From contig JAEMGR010000001.1 of the NCBI GenBank assembly GCA_016458225.1, positions 744,001 to 808,000 on the forward strand: a stretch of DNA of 64,000 nt. Direction: 5' to 3'. The notes beneath the pieces were generated by a model. That model did no database searches. It was not told where the DNA came from and saw nothing but the letters and a program-made list of their open reading frames with translations. Within the stretch, counting starts at the first letter, position 1, and every line of letters starts with the position of its first letter. This DNA comes from Myxococcaceae bacterium JPH2 (GTDB taxonomy: Bacteria > Myxococcota > Myxococcia > Myxococcales > Myxococcaceae). The translations under genes and the position numbers were made by a program. Shown one piece after another: positions 10,200 to 20,046 of this stretch.

Positions 10200-12094
10200 C
10201 ACGACACCCCGAGCTGCTGGTGCAGCGAGGACAGGAGCGCGACCAGGTCCGCTCCCGCGAAGATGAAGAGGTCCACACCCGCCGCGCGGAACGCGGCCTC
10301 GTGCTCGCCGGGACGTCCGGCCACCGCCACCACGCGCGCGCCCTTCGCCTTCAGCGCGGCGCTCAGCGCGGGCACCCACTCGGGATAGAGCGCGTCCGGA
10401 CCGGAGATGACCGCGAGCGCAGCGCCCGAACCGGCGAACTGCTCCACCGCCGCCGCGACATCCGCGAAGCCGTGCTGGTCGCGCGTCTCGATGCCGCCCA
10501 CCGCCAGCGCGTTGGCCGTCCACATCGAGCGCGTGGTGTGCTCCGCCACCGTGCCCAGGCTCGCCATGAACGCGCGCGGCCGGGCCCCGTGGGCCGTCTG
10601 GTATCGGTCGCTCGCGTCGCGCAGCGTCTCGAACGCCTCGGACATGCGCACCGGCTGCAGCGGCAGGGCGCTCCCCGCCTTCGCGGCGCTCACGCCCGAA
10701 GCAGGACGCGGCTCGCGGCGCACGGTGGGCTCGCCCAGGTGGGGGAACTCGCTGACGCCCACGAGGGGCAGCTTGCGCGTGCGCAGCGCCTTGTCGCGCG
10801 CGACGCGCGTCTCGGCGAGCACGCGGGCGATGTCGCCCTCCTGGAGCGCGCGGGACATGCCGCCCAGCGACTCGATGCGCCGCAGCTCCGTCCAGGCCGC
10901 GCGGGCGAACTCGCCGGTGAGCTGCTCCAGGTAGTAGCTGCCGCCCGCCGGATCCGCGACGCGGTTGAGGCTGGACTCGTCGCGCAGGATGAGCTGGGTG
11001 TTGCGCGCCAGTCGCCGCGCGCCCTCGTCCGGCGTGCCGAGCGTCTCGTCGAAGGGAGACGTGCTCACGCTGTCCGCGCCCGCCACCACCGCCGCGAAGG
11101 ACTCCGCGGTGGCGCGCAGGATGTTCACCCACGGATCGCGCTGCGTCTTCGTCCCGCTCGCGGTGCGCGCATGCAGCACCATGGCCTGGGCCTCTTGCGA
11201 GCCGCCCGACGCGGCGACGACCTTGGACCACAAGAGCCGCGCCGCGCGCAGCTTGGCGATCTCCGGGAAGAACTGGCCGCCCACCGACAGCGCGAACTGC
11301 ACCGAGCGCGCCGCGATCTCCGGCGACACGCCCGCGCGCTCCAGCGACCGCAGGTACTCCACGCCCGTGGCGAGGGCCCACGCCAGCTCGTGCACCGGCG
11401 ACGCGCCCGCATCCGCCACGGCGCGCGACGAGACGAGCAGCACGCGCAGCCCCGGCGCGCTCTCGCGCAGCGACGTCACCAGCGGGGCCGCCTGGGCGAG
11501 CACCGCATCCAGGCCACCGGTCAGCGCGCCCGTGCGCGCCAGCGCCCCCAGCGGATCCACGCCCAGACAGCCACGCAGCGACGCGCGCGTGACCCCCTTG
11601 CGCTCCGCGACGCTCAACAGGAAGCCCGCGGCGGACAGCCCATCCGCCTCCGACTCCAGGCAGACAGGGGTGCGCTCCAGAGGCACCGGAGCGAGCAGCC
11701 GCGCCATGGCCTCCGCGTCCGGAACAGCGATGCCGTGGGGTTCACCCAGGCAGAGCCACACGCCGGTGGCGCCGCGCTCCAGGTCCACGCGAAGCGCCTC
11801 GGCGGCGCTCGTCACGTCGGGGCCCGTGTACTCCTGGCAGACGCTCCAGCCGCCCTCGGTGAGGCCGAGCGCCTGGGTGCCGCGCAGGTAGGGAGCGACG
11901 CCCGGCGGCTCGGGGGGCGGCGCATCGGCCGCGTCCTGACGCGAGTAGAGCGGCTGCTGGGTCAGTCCGCCTTCGAGCGTGGACTGAAGCGACGTGAAGG
12001 GTTTGCCCTTCAGGTCCTTGTCCACCAGCCGGCGCCAGTCCTCCAGCGAGGGGGCCAGGAAGACCGAGGCGATGTGGAGAGGCACTTGCGACAT
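10199..12094 (-). CDS. mutA: Methylmalonyl-CoA mutase small subunit
   Basis: The 631-residue product aligns in outline with the large subunit ([31 protein letters not shown]) but its C-terminal Rossmann domain lacks the DxHxxG cobalamin motif. That is expected for the structural, non-catalytic subunit of the heterodimer. The start at 12094 has GAGG upstream; an upstream in-frame ATG at 12265 would run into the divergent hydrolase promoter. It is the first gene of the minus-strand mutase operon, so the 142 bp up to the divergent hydrolase should hold the promoter. Confidence 0.94.
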   Translation of the reverse strand: MSQVPLHIASVFLAPSLEDWRRLVDKDLKGKPFTSLQSTLEGGLTQQPLYSRQDAADAPPPEPPGVAPYLRGTQALGLTEGGWSVCQEYTGPDVTSAAEALRVDLERGATGVWLCLGEPHGIAVPDAEAMARLLAPVPLERTPVCLESEADGLSAAGFLLSVAERKGVTRASLRGCLGVDPLGALARTGALTGGLDAVLAQAAPLVTSLRESAPGLRVLLVSSRAVADAGASPVHELAWALATGVEYLRSLERAGVSPEIAARSVQFALSVGGQFFPEIAKLRAARLLWSKVVAASGGSQEAQAMVLHARTASGTKTQRDPWVNILRATAESFAAVVAGADSVSTSPFDETLGTPDEGARRLARNTQLILRDESSLNRVADPAGGSYYLEQLTGEFARAAWTELRRIESLGGMSRALQEGDIARVLAETRVARDKALRTRKLPLVGVSEFPHLGEPTVRREPRPASGVSAAKAGSALPLQPVRMSEAFETLRDASDRYQTAHGARPRAFMASLGTVAEHTTRSMWTANALAVGGIETRDQHGFADVAAAVEQFAGSGAALAVISGPDALYPEWVPALSAALKAKGARVVAVAGRPGEHEAAFRAAGVDLFIFAGADLVALLSSLHQQLGVS

Positions 12095-12236
12095 GCTGCG
12101 TCCTCGCAAAGAGAAGGCGCCGTCCAGGGGACCGCGCCGTCCCCCTCCCATAGGCGCAATGAGGCGGCGGAGCAATGGTGTGGTGGGCCTCGCCGTCTGA
12201 GACATGCATGATGGGGGCCCCTCCAGGAGCCACGCC

Positions 12237-12995
12237 ATGCCACGCGAGACCGTTGCCCTCTCCACCTCGGATGGCCCTTGTCAGACCGAGGTCTTCACGC
12301 CCGAGGGCTCGGGCCCCTGGCCGGCGGTCCTCTTCCTGATGGACGCCCCGGGCCCGCGCCCCGCGCTGTTCGACATGGCCGAGCGGCTCACGCGCCACGG
12401 CTACCTCGTCCTGCTGCCGGACCTGTACCACCGCGCCACGCTGCCCTACACGCCGCAGTCCATCCGCGAACTCATGCGGACACCGGAGGGTGAGAAGCAG
12501 TGGCGCACCCAGTACGCCGACCCAGCGATGGCGCAGGAGAACTTCCAGACCGACCTGCGCGCGATGCTCGACTACCTGCCGACCCGGCCGGACGTGCGCG
12601 CATCGGGCGTGGGCGTGACGGGCTACTGCATGGGCGGCCACCTGGCGCTGCGGACCGCGGGGCTCGCGCCGGAGCGAGTCGTCGCGGCCGCCTCGTTCCA
12701 CGGTGGATATCTGGCCACGGACACCGCCGCGAGCCCTCACCTGCTCGCGCCTCGGATGAAGGCCCAGGTGTATGTGGCCTGCGCGGACAATGACCGCTCC
12801 TGTCCGGACGACATGAAGCAGCGCCTGGACGAAGCGCTGACGGCGGCGGGCGTGGTGCACACCGTGGAGACCTACGCGGGCGCGCGGCATGGCTTCGCCG
12901 TGCCGGGAAACCCCACGTATGACGAGGCCGCCAGCGAGCGCCACTGGAAGGCCCTGCTCGACCTCTTCGAGCGCACGCTGCGCCCCCGCGCGTGA
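12237..12995 (+). CDS. Dienelactone hydrolase family protein
   Basis: A 252-residue alpha/beta hydrolase. The nucleophile is Cys131 in GYCMGG, as in true dienelactone hydrolases; the acid is in ACADND (residues 181-186) and His218 lies in GARHGF, giving the Cys-Asp-His triad. It is probably cytoplasmic, acting on lactones or small esters; the natural substrate is not visible. An AGGAG site 8 bp before the ATG at 12237 decides the start. It is transcribed away from mutA and ends 3 bp before the convergent LysR gene. Confidence 0.87.
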   Translation: MPRETVALSTSDGPCQTEVFTPEGSGPWPAVLFLMDAPGPRPALFDMAERLTRHGYLVLLPDLYHRATLPYTPQSIRELMRTPEGEKQWRTQYADPAMAQENFQTDLRAMLDYLPTRPDVRASGVGVTGYCMGGHLALRTAGLAPERVVAAASFHGGYLATDTAASPHLLAPRMKAQVYVACADNDRSCPDDMKQRLDEALTAAGVVHTVETYAGARHGFAVPGNPTYDEAASERHWKALLDLFERTLRPRA

Positions 12996-12998
12996 TGC

Positions 12999-13889
12999 TC
13001 AGGAGGGATTGAGTTCACCCGCGCGACGCTCCAGCTCGCGCACGGCGAAGTCGATGAACGCGCGGATGCGTGGCGTCTCGCGCAGATCCGCGTGGACGCC
13101 CAGCCGCACTGGCAGCACCGGGCCGGGCTGCGGGGTCGCCACCCGGCGAAACATCGGGCGTGCGTCCGCCAACATGCGCGGCAGCACCGCGAGCGCCTCG
13201 CCCGCCTCGACGACCGCGAGCTGGGAGCGGATGCTGTTGGTGCGCACGTTGCGCCGGGCCTCGGGGGCGATCGCGCGCAGCCACCCTGACAGGGACAGCT
13301 TCCCGGGCAGGTCGTTCAGCAGGACGATGGCGTGGCCCGCGCCGCCCTCCGCGAAGTCCGGCGCGCCATGTGCCTTGAGGTACGCCTGCGAGGCGTACAG
13401 CCCATACGAGACGTCGGCGACCTTCCGCTCGATGAGGGACTCCTCGTCGAACGTGCCGAAGCGAATGGCGATGTCCGCCTCGCGGCGCGCGAGGTTGTAG
13501 CGGCGCTTGTCATTGACGAGGTCCAGGCTCACCAGCGGGTGCTGCGCACCGAACCGAGCCAGGAGCGGTGCCACCACGTAGTCCCCGAGCCAGTCGATGC
13601 TCGTCACCGTGATGGTGCCCTCCAGGCCCGTGTCGCGCGCGGCCACGCGCCGCTCGATGGCCAGCGCGCCCTCCTCCATGCGCTCCAGGCTCTCCACGAG
13701 CGCGGCGCACAGCGGCGTTGGCGTGAGTCCGCTCGCGCCCCGCTCGAACAGCTTCACGCCCAGGGCCTGCTCGAAGGCATCCAGCCTTCGGCCCACGGTG
13801 GGCTGCGTGGAGCCCAGGGTCCGCGCCGCAGCGCTCAGCGAGCCCTGCCGCACCACGGCGAGCACGATTCTCAGGTCGTCCCAATCCAT
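12999..13889 (-). CDS. LysR-family transcriptional regulator
   Basis: This 296-residue protein has an N-terminal winged HTH (residues 1-60, with GSLSAAARTLGSTQPTVG) and a LysR substrate-binding domain (about 90-290). The DNA-binding helix is of the type with few residues before the HTH (MDWDDLRIV). It is divergent from a serine hydrolase gene, with a dyad operator candidate at 13925-13938, so it probably controls that gene and itself. The inducer is unknown. Confidence 0.9.
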   Translation of the reverse strand: MDWDDLRIVLAVVRQGSLSAAARTLGSTQPTVGRRLDAFEQALGVKLFERGASGLTPTPLCAALVESLERMEEGALAIERRVAARDTGLEGTITVTSIDWLGDYVVAPLLARFGAQHPLVSLDLVNDKRRYNLARREADIAIRFGTFDEESLIERKVADVSYGLYASQAYLKAHGAPDFAEGGAGHAIVLLNDLPGKLSLSGWLRAIAPEARRNVRTNSIRSQLAVVEAGEALAVLPRMLADARPMFRRVATPQPGPVLPVRLGVHADLRETPRIRAFIDFAVRELERRAGELNPS

Positions 13890-13924
13890 GTCGCCCCAGC
13901 CACGTCCGCGGTCCGCTCGGTCAT

Positions 13925-13938
13925 ATACGGTTTCGTAT
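13925..13938. promoter_or_regulatory. LysR-type operator candidate
   Basis: The dyad ATACGGTTTCGTAT, with 5-bp perfect arms and the ATAC-N6-GTAT layout, lies 36 bp upstream of the LysR start in the 151-bp divergent gap. It fits the LysR box style, but the regulator-site pairing is inferred only from position. Confidence 0.5.
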
Positions 13939-14040
13939 GAGGCCCCTACGGAATCATGGGCGGAAGCGCGCGGCGCGAATCCGTACATCTCCCTGCATTC
14001 CGGAAGCGCACTCCCCGCGCCTCTCGCCAGGAGCCTCGCC

Positions 14041-15249
14041 ATGCCCTCCGCCGTCGCCAGCCTCACCCTCGCCGCCACCCTCGGACTCGCCCCCACCGCT
14101 CCCACCGCTCCGACCACGCCGCTCACGTCGCGCCTGGACCGGGCCATCGATCGCGCGCTCGCCGAGCACCGCATCGTCGGCACCGTGGTGCTGGTCGCGA
14201 AGAACGGCCAGCTCGTCTACCACCGCGCCGCGGGAGACGCGGACCGCGAGGCCCACCGCCCCATGCGCGAGGACTCGCTGTTCCGCCTCTCTTCGCTGAC
14301 GAAGGCGCTCGTCTCCACCGCCGCGCTGGCCATGGTCGAGCGCCACCAGCTCGACCTGGATGACCCCGTCACGAAGTGGATCCCCACCTTCCGTCCCAAG
14401 CTGGCGGATGGCACCACGCCCACCATCACGGTGCGCCACCTGGTGACGCACACCGCGGGCCTCACCTACGGCTTCATGGAGCCCGCGGACAGCCCGTACC
14501 ACCGCGCGCAGGTCTCTGACGGACTGGACGCCCCGGGCCTCTCCATGGAGGAGAACCTGCGGCGCATCGCCTCCGTGCCGCTGTCGTACACGCCGGGCAC
14601 GCGCTGGGGGTACTCCGTCGCCACGGACGTGCTCGGTGAGGTCATCGCCCGCGCGGCCGGCGCCCCGCTGCCGCAGGTGGTGGAGCGCCTCGTCATCCGG
14701 CCCCTGGGCCTGAAGGACACGAGCTTCCAGGTGCGCGACGTGGCCCGGCTCGCGGCGGCCTACGCCAACGCGACACCCGAGCCCGTGCGCATGGGCGAGG
14801 AGCACGTGATTGCCTTTGGTCCCAGCGGCGTGCGCTACGCACCGGGCCGCGTGTTCGACCCGAACTCCTTCGCCTCGGGCGGCGCCGGCATGGTGGGCAC
14901 CGCCACCGACTTCTTGAAGTTCCTGGAGGTGCTGCGCCAGGGCGGAGGGAAGGTGCTGACGGAGTCCACCACGCGACGCATGACGGTGCCGCAGACGGCG
15001 CCGGAGACCGAGTCCCTGGGGCCCGGCTGGGGCTTCGGTCTGGGAGTGGGTGTGCTGGTGGATCCAGCCAAGGCGCACAGCCCGCAGCCCGTGGGCACCG
15101 TGCAGTGGATTGGCGCGTACGGACACACGTGGTTCATCGATCCGAAGAACCACCTGACCGTCGTCGCGCTCACCAACACGGCCATCGAGGGCATGGCGGG
15201 ACAGTTCCCCAACGACATCCGCGACGCCATCTACGACGCGAAGCCGTGA
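14041..15249 (+). CDS. Serine hydrolase, beta-lactamase/esterase (class C-like) family
   Basis: The 402-residue exported protein has a short signal (residues 1-20 or so) and the penicillin-recognising fold. The SxxK motif is Ser85-Leu-Thr-Lys88, with Tyr191 in GYSVAT as the general-base candidate and VTHTAGL at 135-141. Members act as esterases, D-amino peptidases or beta-lactamases; nothing here picks one. AGGAG precedes the ATG at 14041. The divergent LysR gene makes induced expression likely. Confidence 0.88.
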   Translation: MPSAVASLTLAATLGLAPTAPTAPTTPLTSRLDRAIDRALAEHRIVGTVVLVAKNGQLVYHRAAGDADREAHRPMREDSLFRLSSLTKALVSTAALAMVERHQLDLDDPVTKWIPTFRPKLADGTTPTITVRHLVTHTAGLTYGFMEPADSPYHRAQVSDGLDAPGLSMEENLRRIASVPLSYTPGTRWGYSVATDVLGEVIARAAGAPLPQVVERLVIRPLGLKDTSFQVRDVARLAAAYANATPEPVRMGEEHVIAFGPSGVRYAPGRVFDPNSFASGGAGMVGTATDFLKFLEVLRQGGGKVLTESTTRRMTVPQTAPETESLGPGWGFGLGVGVLVDPAKAHSPQPVGTVQWIGAYGHTWFIDPKNHLTVVALTNTAIEGMAGQFPNDIRDAIYDAKP

Positions 15250-15258
15250 GGTCCCCGC

Positions 15259-15582
15259 TCAGGCGGTGCGCACCACCCCGCCCACCACCTGGACGGGCCA
15301 CGGCGTGAGCCGCGCGCCCGAGCAGGGCCCGCCCACGCACAGCCCGTCCTCGGGTTGGAACAGGGCGCCGTGCCACGAGCACGCGATGAGGCGCCCATCC
15401 GGCGTGAGGTAGTCATCCAGCTTCTGCGCGAGCGGCAATCCGGCGTGAGGGCAGCGGTCCACGTAGCCCCACACCGAGTCCCCGCGGCGCACGAGGAAGC
15501 CGTGGAAGAAGGCCTCCCCTATCTGGAGCACGAGGTTGCGCGCGCCGGGCTCTCTCAGCGAGTCCAGCGTGCACAGCGCCAC
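15259..15582 (-). CDS. Rieske [2Fe-2S] ferredoxin-like protein
   Basis: Two Rieske ligand boxes are clear: CPHAG and CSWHGALF, separated by about 18 residues. Size is that of a stand-alone Rieske ferredoxin (about 107 residues from the GTG at 15582). The frame stays open upstream to a GTG at 15732 inside hmgA, and a CTG overlaps the hmgA stop, so the true start is uncertain. It is the third gene after hppD and hmgA and probably belongs to the same transcript, perhaps as an electron carrier for aromatic oxidation; that role is inferred. Confidence 0.8.
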   Translation of the reverse strand: MALCTLDSLREPGARNLVLQIGEAFFHGFLVRRGDSVWGYVDRCPHAGLPLAQKLDDYLTPDGRLIACSWHGALFQPEDGLCVGGPCSGARLTPWPVQVVGGVVRTA

Positions 15583-15632
15583 GTTGGCCGGCGTGGAGAA
15601 GACCCGCGAGCGGCCCTGCGTCGACTCGGAAC

Positions 15633-16970
15633 TCAGGGCAGCCTGGCCTTCTGGAAGCCCGACCAGCAGTGGTCGTAGTCGGACTGGAGCGCGGCGGTCT
15701 CCATGGCGAAGCGCGTGGGCCGGATGACCCACCGCGACTCGAACATGAAGGCGAGCGTGTCCTTGATCTTGTGCGGCTGGAGGTCCACCCGCACGGCCTG
15801 CTCGTAGCTCGACTGGTCCGGCCCGTGGCCGCTCATGCAGTTGTGCAGCGACGCGCCGCCCGGAGAGAAGCCCCCAGCCTTGGCGTCATAGGCGCCGTGC
15901 ACCAGCCCCATGAACTCGCTCATCACGTTGCGGTGGAACCACGGGGGCCGGAAGGTCTTCTCCGCCACCATCCAGCGCGGCGGGAAGATGACGAAGTCGC
16001 AGTTGGCCGTGCCCGGCACCTCGCTGGGCGAGGTCAGCACCGTGAAGATGGACGGATCCGGGTGATCGAAGCTCACCGTCCCAATGGTGTTGAACCGGCT
16101 CAGGTCGTACTTGTACGGGGCAAGATTGCCGTGCCACGCCACCACGTCCAGCGGGGAGTGGTCGAACTCGGAGACCCACAAGCGGCCCTGGAACTTCTGC
16201 ACCACGCGCGTGGGCCGGTCGATGTCCTCGTAGGCCGCGACGGGCGTGAGGAAGTCGCGCGGGTTGGCCAGTCCGTTCGAGCCGATGGGCCCCAGGTCCG
16301 GCAGGCGGAAGGGCGCGCCCAGGTTCTCGCAGATGTAGCCCGCCACCGGACCGTCCGGCAGCTCGGCGCGGAAGCGCACGCCGCGCGGCACCACGCCCAC
16401 GTCACCGGGCGCCAGCTCCAACACGCCCATCTCCGTGACGAGCCGGAGCCGGCCCGCCTGCGGAACGAGGAGCAGCTCGCCGTCGGCGTTGAAGAAGACC
16501 TTGTCGGTCATCGACCGGTTGGCGAGGTACAGGTGGATGGCGATGCCCGCGCCCGTGCCCGGGTCACCGTTGCCGGCGTAGGTGACGAGCCCCTCCACGA
16601 AGTCCCGAGGCTCCGCCGGCATCGGCTGCGGACTCCAGCGCAGCCGGTTGGGCGACGGCGCAACCTCGTCGAACGGGCCGCCCCGCAGGAGCCCCTGCGG
16701 ATGCGGCTGGAACGGCGGATGGTTCGCGCTCGGGCGGATGCGGTAGAGCCACGAACGCTTGTTCTCCCGGCGCGGCGCCGTGAAGGCCGTGCCCGAGAGC
16801 TGCTCGGCGTACAGCCCGTAGGGCGTCCGCTGCGGCGAGTTCTGCCCCTGAGGAAGCGCTCCGGCCACCGCCTCCGTCGCGAACTCGTTGCCGAACCCCG
16901 AGAGATAGCCGCCCGACGCGGGCTTGAGGCCCGAGCCGGTTACCGCCCGTGTTTCCGTGTCCGTGGTCAC
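15633..16970 (-). CDS. hmgA: Homogentisate 1,2-dioxygenase
   Basis: A 445-residue non-haem Fe(II) enzyme opening the homogentisate ring to maleylacetoacetate in tyrosine/phenylalanine catabolism. Family motifs are GFGNEF near the N-terminus, [15 protein letters not shown] with metal-binding His and Glu, and [14 protein letters not shown] with the further His ligand. The GTG start has a strong GGAGGAGA site. It lies 30 bp after hppD, the preceding pathway step. Maleylacetoacetate isomerase and fumarylacetoacetase are not in this window. Confidence 0.97.
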   Translation of the reverse strand: MTTDTETRAVTGSGLKPASGGYLSGFGNEFATEAVAGALPQGQNSPQRTPYGLYAEQLSGTAFTAPRRENKRSWLYRIRPSANHPPFQPHPQGLLRGGPFDEVAPSPNRLRWSPQPMPAEPRDFVEGLVTYAGNGDPGTGAGIAIHLYLANRSMTDKVFFNADGELLLVPQAGRLRLVTEMGVLELAPGDVGVVPRGVRFRAELPDGPVAGYICENLGAPFRLPDLGPIGSNGLANPRDFLTPVAAYEDIDRPTRVVQKFQGRLWVSEFDHSPLDVVAWHGNLAPYKYDLSRFNTIGTVSFDHPDPSIFTVLTSPSEVPGTANCDFVIFPPRWMVAEKTFRPPWFHRNVMSEFMGLVHGAYDAKAGGFSPGGASLHNCMSGHGPDQSSYEQAVRVDLQPHKIKDTLAFMFESRWVIRPTRFAMETAALQSDYDHCWSGFQKARLP

Positions 16971-17000
16971 CTGAGTCTCCTCCGAAGCGCGCCGAGGGAT

Positions 17001-18074
17001 TTACCGCGCCGGGTCGACCTTGATGACCCCGCGACGAATCTGATCCAACTCGATGGACTCGAACAGGGCCTGGAAGTTGCCGTTGCCGAAGCCCTCGTTG
17101 CCCTTGCGCTGGATGATCTCGAAGAAGATGGGCCCGAAGAGGTTCTCGGTGAAGATCTGCAGGAGCAGGCCTTCCTTCTCGCTGCCGTCGATGAGGATGC
17201 GGTTCTTCCGCATCCGGGGCAGGTCCTCGCCGTGGTTGGGGACGCGCTTGTCCACCAGGTCGTAGTACGCGTCCAGGGTGTCCTGGAGCGCCACGCCCCG
17301 CGCGCGCAGCCGCTCGACGGTGCCGTAGATGTCCGGGGTCGTCAGCGCCAGGTGCTGGATGCCCTCGCCGTTGTACTGGCGGATGAACTCCTCGATCTGC
17401 GACTTGTCATCCTGGCTCTCGTTGAGCGGGATGCGGATGGCGCGGTCCGGGGCGATCATCGCCTGGCTGAACAGCCCCGTCGCCTGCCCCTTGATGTCGA
17501 AGTACTTCTGCTCGGTGAAGCCGAAGATGCGGTTGTAGAACGTCGACCAGGTGCGCATCTGGCCCCGGCGCACGTTGTGCGTCAGGTGGTCCAGCGTCTC
17601 GAGCCCCACGTTGTTGCGGGCCTCGGCCTCGACGGCGCCCGGGATGGGCTGCCACGCGTCATAGAGCGAGCCCTTCGGGCCGTAGCGGTCCACGAGATAC
17701 AGCAGGCTGCCGCCGATGCCCTCCAGCACATAGGAGCCCTGCCCCAGCGCGCCGCGCGCGGGGTCCGCCGCCTTCGCGCCACGCTCCAGCGCCAGCTCGT
17801 AGGCCGCGCGGGCGTTCTCCACCCGGAACGCCATGCCGCTCGCCGAGGCGCCGTGCGCCGTGCGGAACTCGGCGGCCTGCCCGGTGGGCTCGCGGTTGAT
17901 CAGCAGGTTGATGTCGCCCTGCTTGTAGCGGATGAGGTCCTTGGTCGGGTGCTTGGCGTTGGCCGTGAAGCCCAGCCGCTCCAGGAGCTGCACCATGACC
18001 TCGGGCGCGGGGCCCGTGAACTCCACGAACTCGAAACCGTCCAGCCCCAACGGGTTCTCAGGGGTAATCGCCAT
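17001..18074 (-). CDS. hppD: 4-hydroxyphenylpyruvate dioxygenase
   Basis: The 357-residue Fe(II) enzyme converts 4-hydroxyphenylpyruvate to homogentisate. It has two vicinal-oxygen-chelate halves; LDHLTHNV and GIQHLALTT supply the His ligands and FEIIQRKGNEGFGNGNF supplies the C-terminal Glu and the conserved active-site helix. The ATG at 18074 has GGAGGC upstream. It is the first gene of the hppD-hmgA-Rieske unit. The 194 bp before the DoxX-like gene should hold its promoter; a CTGACA at 18187-18182 (minus strand) is only a weak -35 candidate. Confidence 0.97.
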   Translation of the reverse strand: MAITPENPLGLDGFEFVEFTGPAPEVMVQLLERLGFTANAKHPTKDLIRYKQGDINLLINREPTGQAAEFRTAHGASASGMAFRVENARAAYELALERGAKAADPARGALGQGSYVLEGIGGSLLYLVDRYGPKGSLYDAWQPIPGAVEAEARNNVGLETLDHLTHNVRRGQMRTWSTFYNRIFGFTEQKYFDIKGQATGLFSQAMIAPDRAIRIPLNESQDDKSQIEEFIRQYNGEGIQHLALTTPDIYGTVERLRARGVALQDTLDAYYDLVDKRVPNHGEDLPRMRKNRILIDGSEKEGLLLQIFTENLFGPIFFEIIQRKGNEGFGNGNFQALFESIELDQIRRGVIKVDPAR

Positions 18075-18268
18075 GGCACCGCCTCCGTCTGTGTCCTGGG
18101 AGCGCCCGAACGCAGGGCTCCGTCTGCCTCGAACGTAGGAACGGGCACTCTCCAGCGAAAGTACAAAGATGGCCGAGAGATTGTCAGGGGATTGCACTGA
18201 CTGGGCGCCCACACGGGCGGTCTCAGCCCACCTGCGCGCACCCACGCGAGGGGCGCTCCCTGCCAGCG

Positions 18269-19639
18269 TCAGCGATTGAACGGCGTCTCCTGGATCCAGT
18301 TGAACCCTCGACTCACGAGGGGCAGGCGCGTCTCGTCCAGCTTGCGCAGCCGGAAGGAGACGGGGGTGTCCCGGAGCGTGCCCTCCAGCAGGAGGTGCTC
18401 CGCATCGAGGGCCGTGTAGTGGAAGCTCAGTGAGGTCGCGGCGGGACCCGAGCCCTCGCGCAGGACGAGCGACTGTGCCTGGGGGTCGATCTCCGCGGTG
18501 AAGCGGCTCATCGTGTCGCCCACCGTCCGGACCCACACGCGATTGCGCAGGATGACGGCGACGTAGCGCCAGGGCAGCGGACTCTCTCGCGGCAACAAGG
18601 CGGGGGCCTGTCCCTCATGCGGCACGGACTCCACCTCGTAGAGGCCGTACAGCGGGGGCTTGGGGGCCGCCTCGCCAAACTTCGTGCGGAACTCGAGCGA
18701 CTCCCCCACGTTGTTCCACACCATCCACCCGACCACGAGGAGCTTCAGTCCCCGAAGGCCCCACGTCTCTCGCCACGAGAGCGTGAAGGGCAGGTCCAGG
18801 CCCACGGGATGCGTCGCGCGGTTCAGCACCAGCACGTCCGCCAGCCGGCGCAGGTCGGGCAGCAGCAGGAACACGGCGAGCAGCAGCAGGTGCGAGGAGT
18901 AGAGCTTGACCGGCACGTCGTAGAAGAAGTTGAGCGCCACCACGTTGGACATCACGCCCACGACGACCAGCGCCCCCAGCGTGGTGGTGCGACGCGTGAA
19001 CAGCAGCAGCCCGCCCAGCACCTCGGCGCTGCCGGTGAAGAGGTTGTAGCCGGTGGAGTACCCCATGAAGGTCCACAAGAGGCCCATGGGCGAGAGCTCC
19101 CCCAGCGGCTCCATCAAGCGCCCGGGGTTCGGCGCGGGGAACTGCAGCTTGATGACCTTCGCCATGCCGTAGCTGAGCATCGCGGCGGCGAGCACGTAGC
19201 GCACCAGCGTGCGCAGCACGTCATGGGCTTTCACATACTGGGGGCGGCGCCAATCCCAGACGGACCACGCCGCGGTGACGACGCCCGCCAGCGCGAGGTA
19301 CAGCAGGAGCTGCACGTAGTTGTACGTGGTGTCGCCGCTGCCATTCTGGAAGGTGGTGATGTCCGCGCCCAGGTGCAGCACGTGCTTTCCCACCCAGGGC
19401 ACGGCCACATGCCAGACCTGCTCATTGAGGAAGCCGGAGACGAGCGCTCCGCTCGGCAGCGACTCCATCAAGAAGGAGAAGCCATAGAGGCAGAGGTAGG
19501 CGCACGCGAAGCGGAAGGCGATGCGGCGCGCGAGGCTCCACGCAGGCGCGGGCTTCGGTGGCTCCAGGGGGGAGGACTCCCCTCCTGCGTGGACAGCGTG
19601 GGGCTCGATACCGACGGGCTGCGGCACGACAGGGGTCAT
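18269..19639 (-). CDS. DoxX-like polytopic membrane protein
   Basis: A 456-residue protein with a Pro-rich cytoplasmic start, roughly seven or more hydrophobic segments between residues 40 and 310 and a hydrophilic C-terminal domain of about 130 residues. The spacing of helices around GYSTGYNLFTGSAEVLGGLLL resembles DoxX/quinone-pool membrane proteins. AGGAG precedes the ATG at 19639. It is on the same strand as hppD but 194 bp upstream, so operon membership is unclear. No catalytic motif was recognised and the physiological role is unknown. Confidence 0.7.
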   Translation of the reverse strand: MTPVVPQPVGIEPHAVHAGGESSPLEPPKPAPAWSLARRIAFRFACAYLCLYGFSFLMESLPSGALVSGFLNEQVWHVAVPWVGKHVLHLGADITTFQNGSGDTTYNYVQLLLYLALAGVVTAAWSVWDWRRPQYVKAHDVLRTLVRYVLAAAMLSYGMAKVIKLQFPAPNPGRLMEPLGELSPMGLLWTFMGYSTGYNLFTGSAEVLGGLLLFTRRTTTLGALVVVGVMSNVVALNFFYDVPVKLYSSHLLLLAVFLLLPDLRRLADVLVLNRATHPVGLDLPFTLSWRETWGLRGLKLLVVGWMVWNNVGESLEFRTKFGEAAPKPPLYGLYEVESVPHEGQAPALLPRESPLPWRYVAVILRNRVWVRTVGDTMSRFTAEIDPQAQSLVLREGSGPAATSLSFHYTALDAEHLLLEGTLRDTPVSFRLRKLDETRLPLVSRGFNWIQETPFNR

Positions 19640-19694
19640 GGGACGCTCCTGGCGCGAGCATAGTCAACCGCGCCAGACCGCCCAATGACACCCT

Positions 19695-20012
19695 TCAACC
19701 CGCATCATTCTTGAAGAGCCACATGAGGTGCTCCGCGAACTGCTGGAGCGTCTTCACCTCGGCGGGCGCGGCGAGATAGTATTTGCGCTCGTAATCCTCG
19801 ACGTCGCCGGGGCCCAGCGCGCGGCTGCCCACGTCGAGGCTCACGTCATAGAGCCCCTTGAACTTCTCGATGTCGAACGGCTCGCGCCCCGATGTGGCGC
19901 GCGCCTGACGGATCGCGGCGCGCTCCTCCTCACGGCGCTTGTCGCGGGCCTGCCGCAGCTCCTTGAGGGTCTCCTCGGCGGTCTTCGGTACGAACTTTCC
20001 TTGAGTCGTCAT
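19695..20012 (-). CDS. Small charged helical protein downstream of zeta-like gene (candidate partner)
   Basis: A 105-residue soluble protein with a strongly charged helix (residues 12-40, many Glu, Arg, Lys) and a second half containing SRALGPGDVEDYERKYY and a hydrophobic C-terminal helix. No signal peptide, Cys or known motif is visible. It follows the zeta-like gene by 34 bp on the same strand, so it could be an antitoxin, chaperone or immunity protein. That is inference from position and size only. Confidence 0.6.
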   Translation of the reverse strand: MTTQGKFVPKTAEETLKELRQARDKRREEERAAIRQARATSGREPFDIEKFKGLYDVSLDVGSRALGPGDVEDYERKYYLAAPAEVKTLQQFAEHLMWLFKNDAG

Positions 20013-20046
20013 GGCTGTTCCCAGTCGTTGAGCCCGTCACCGTCGC

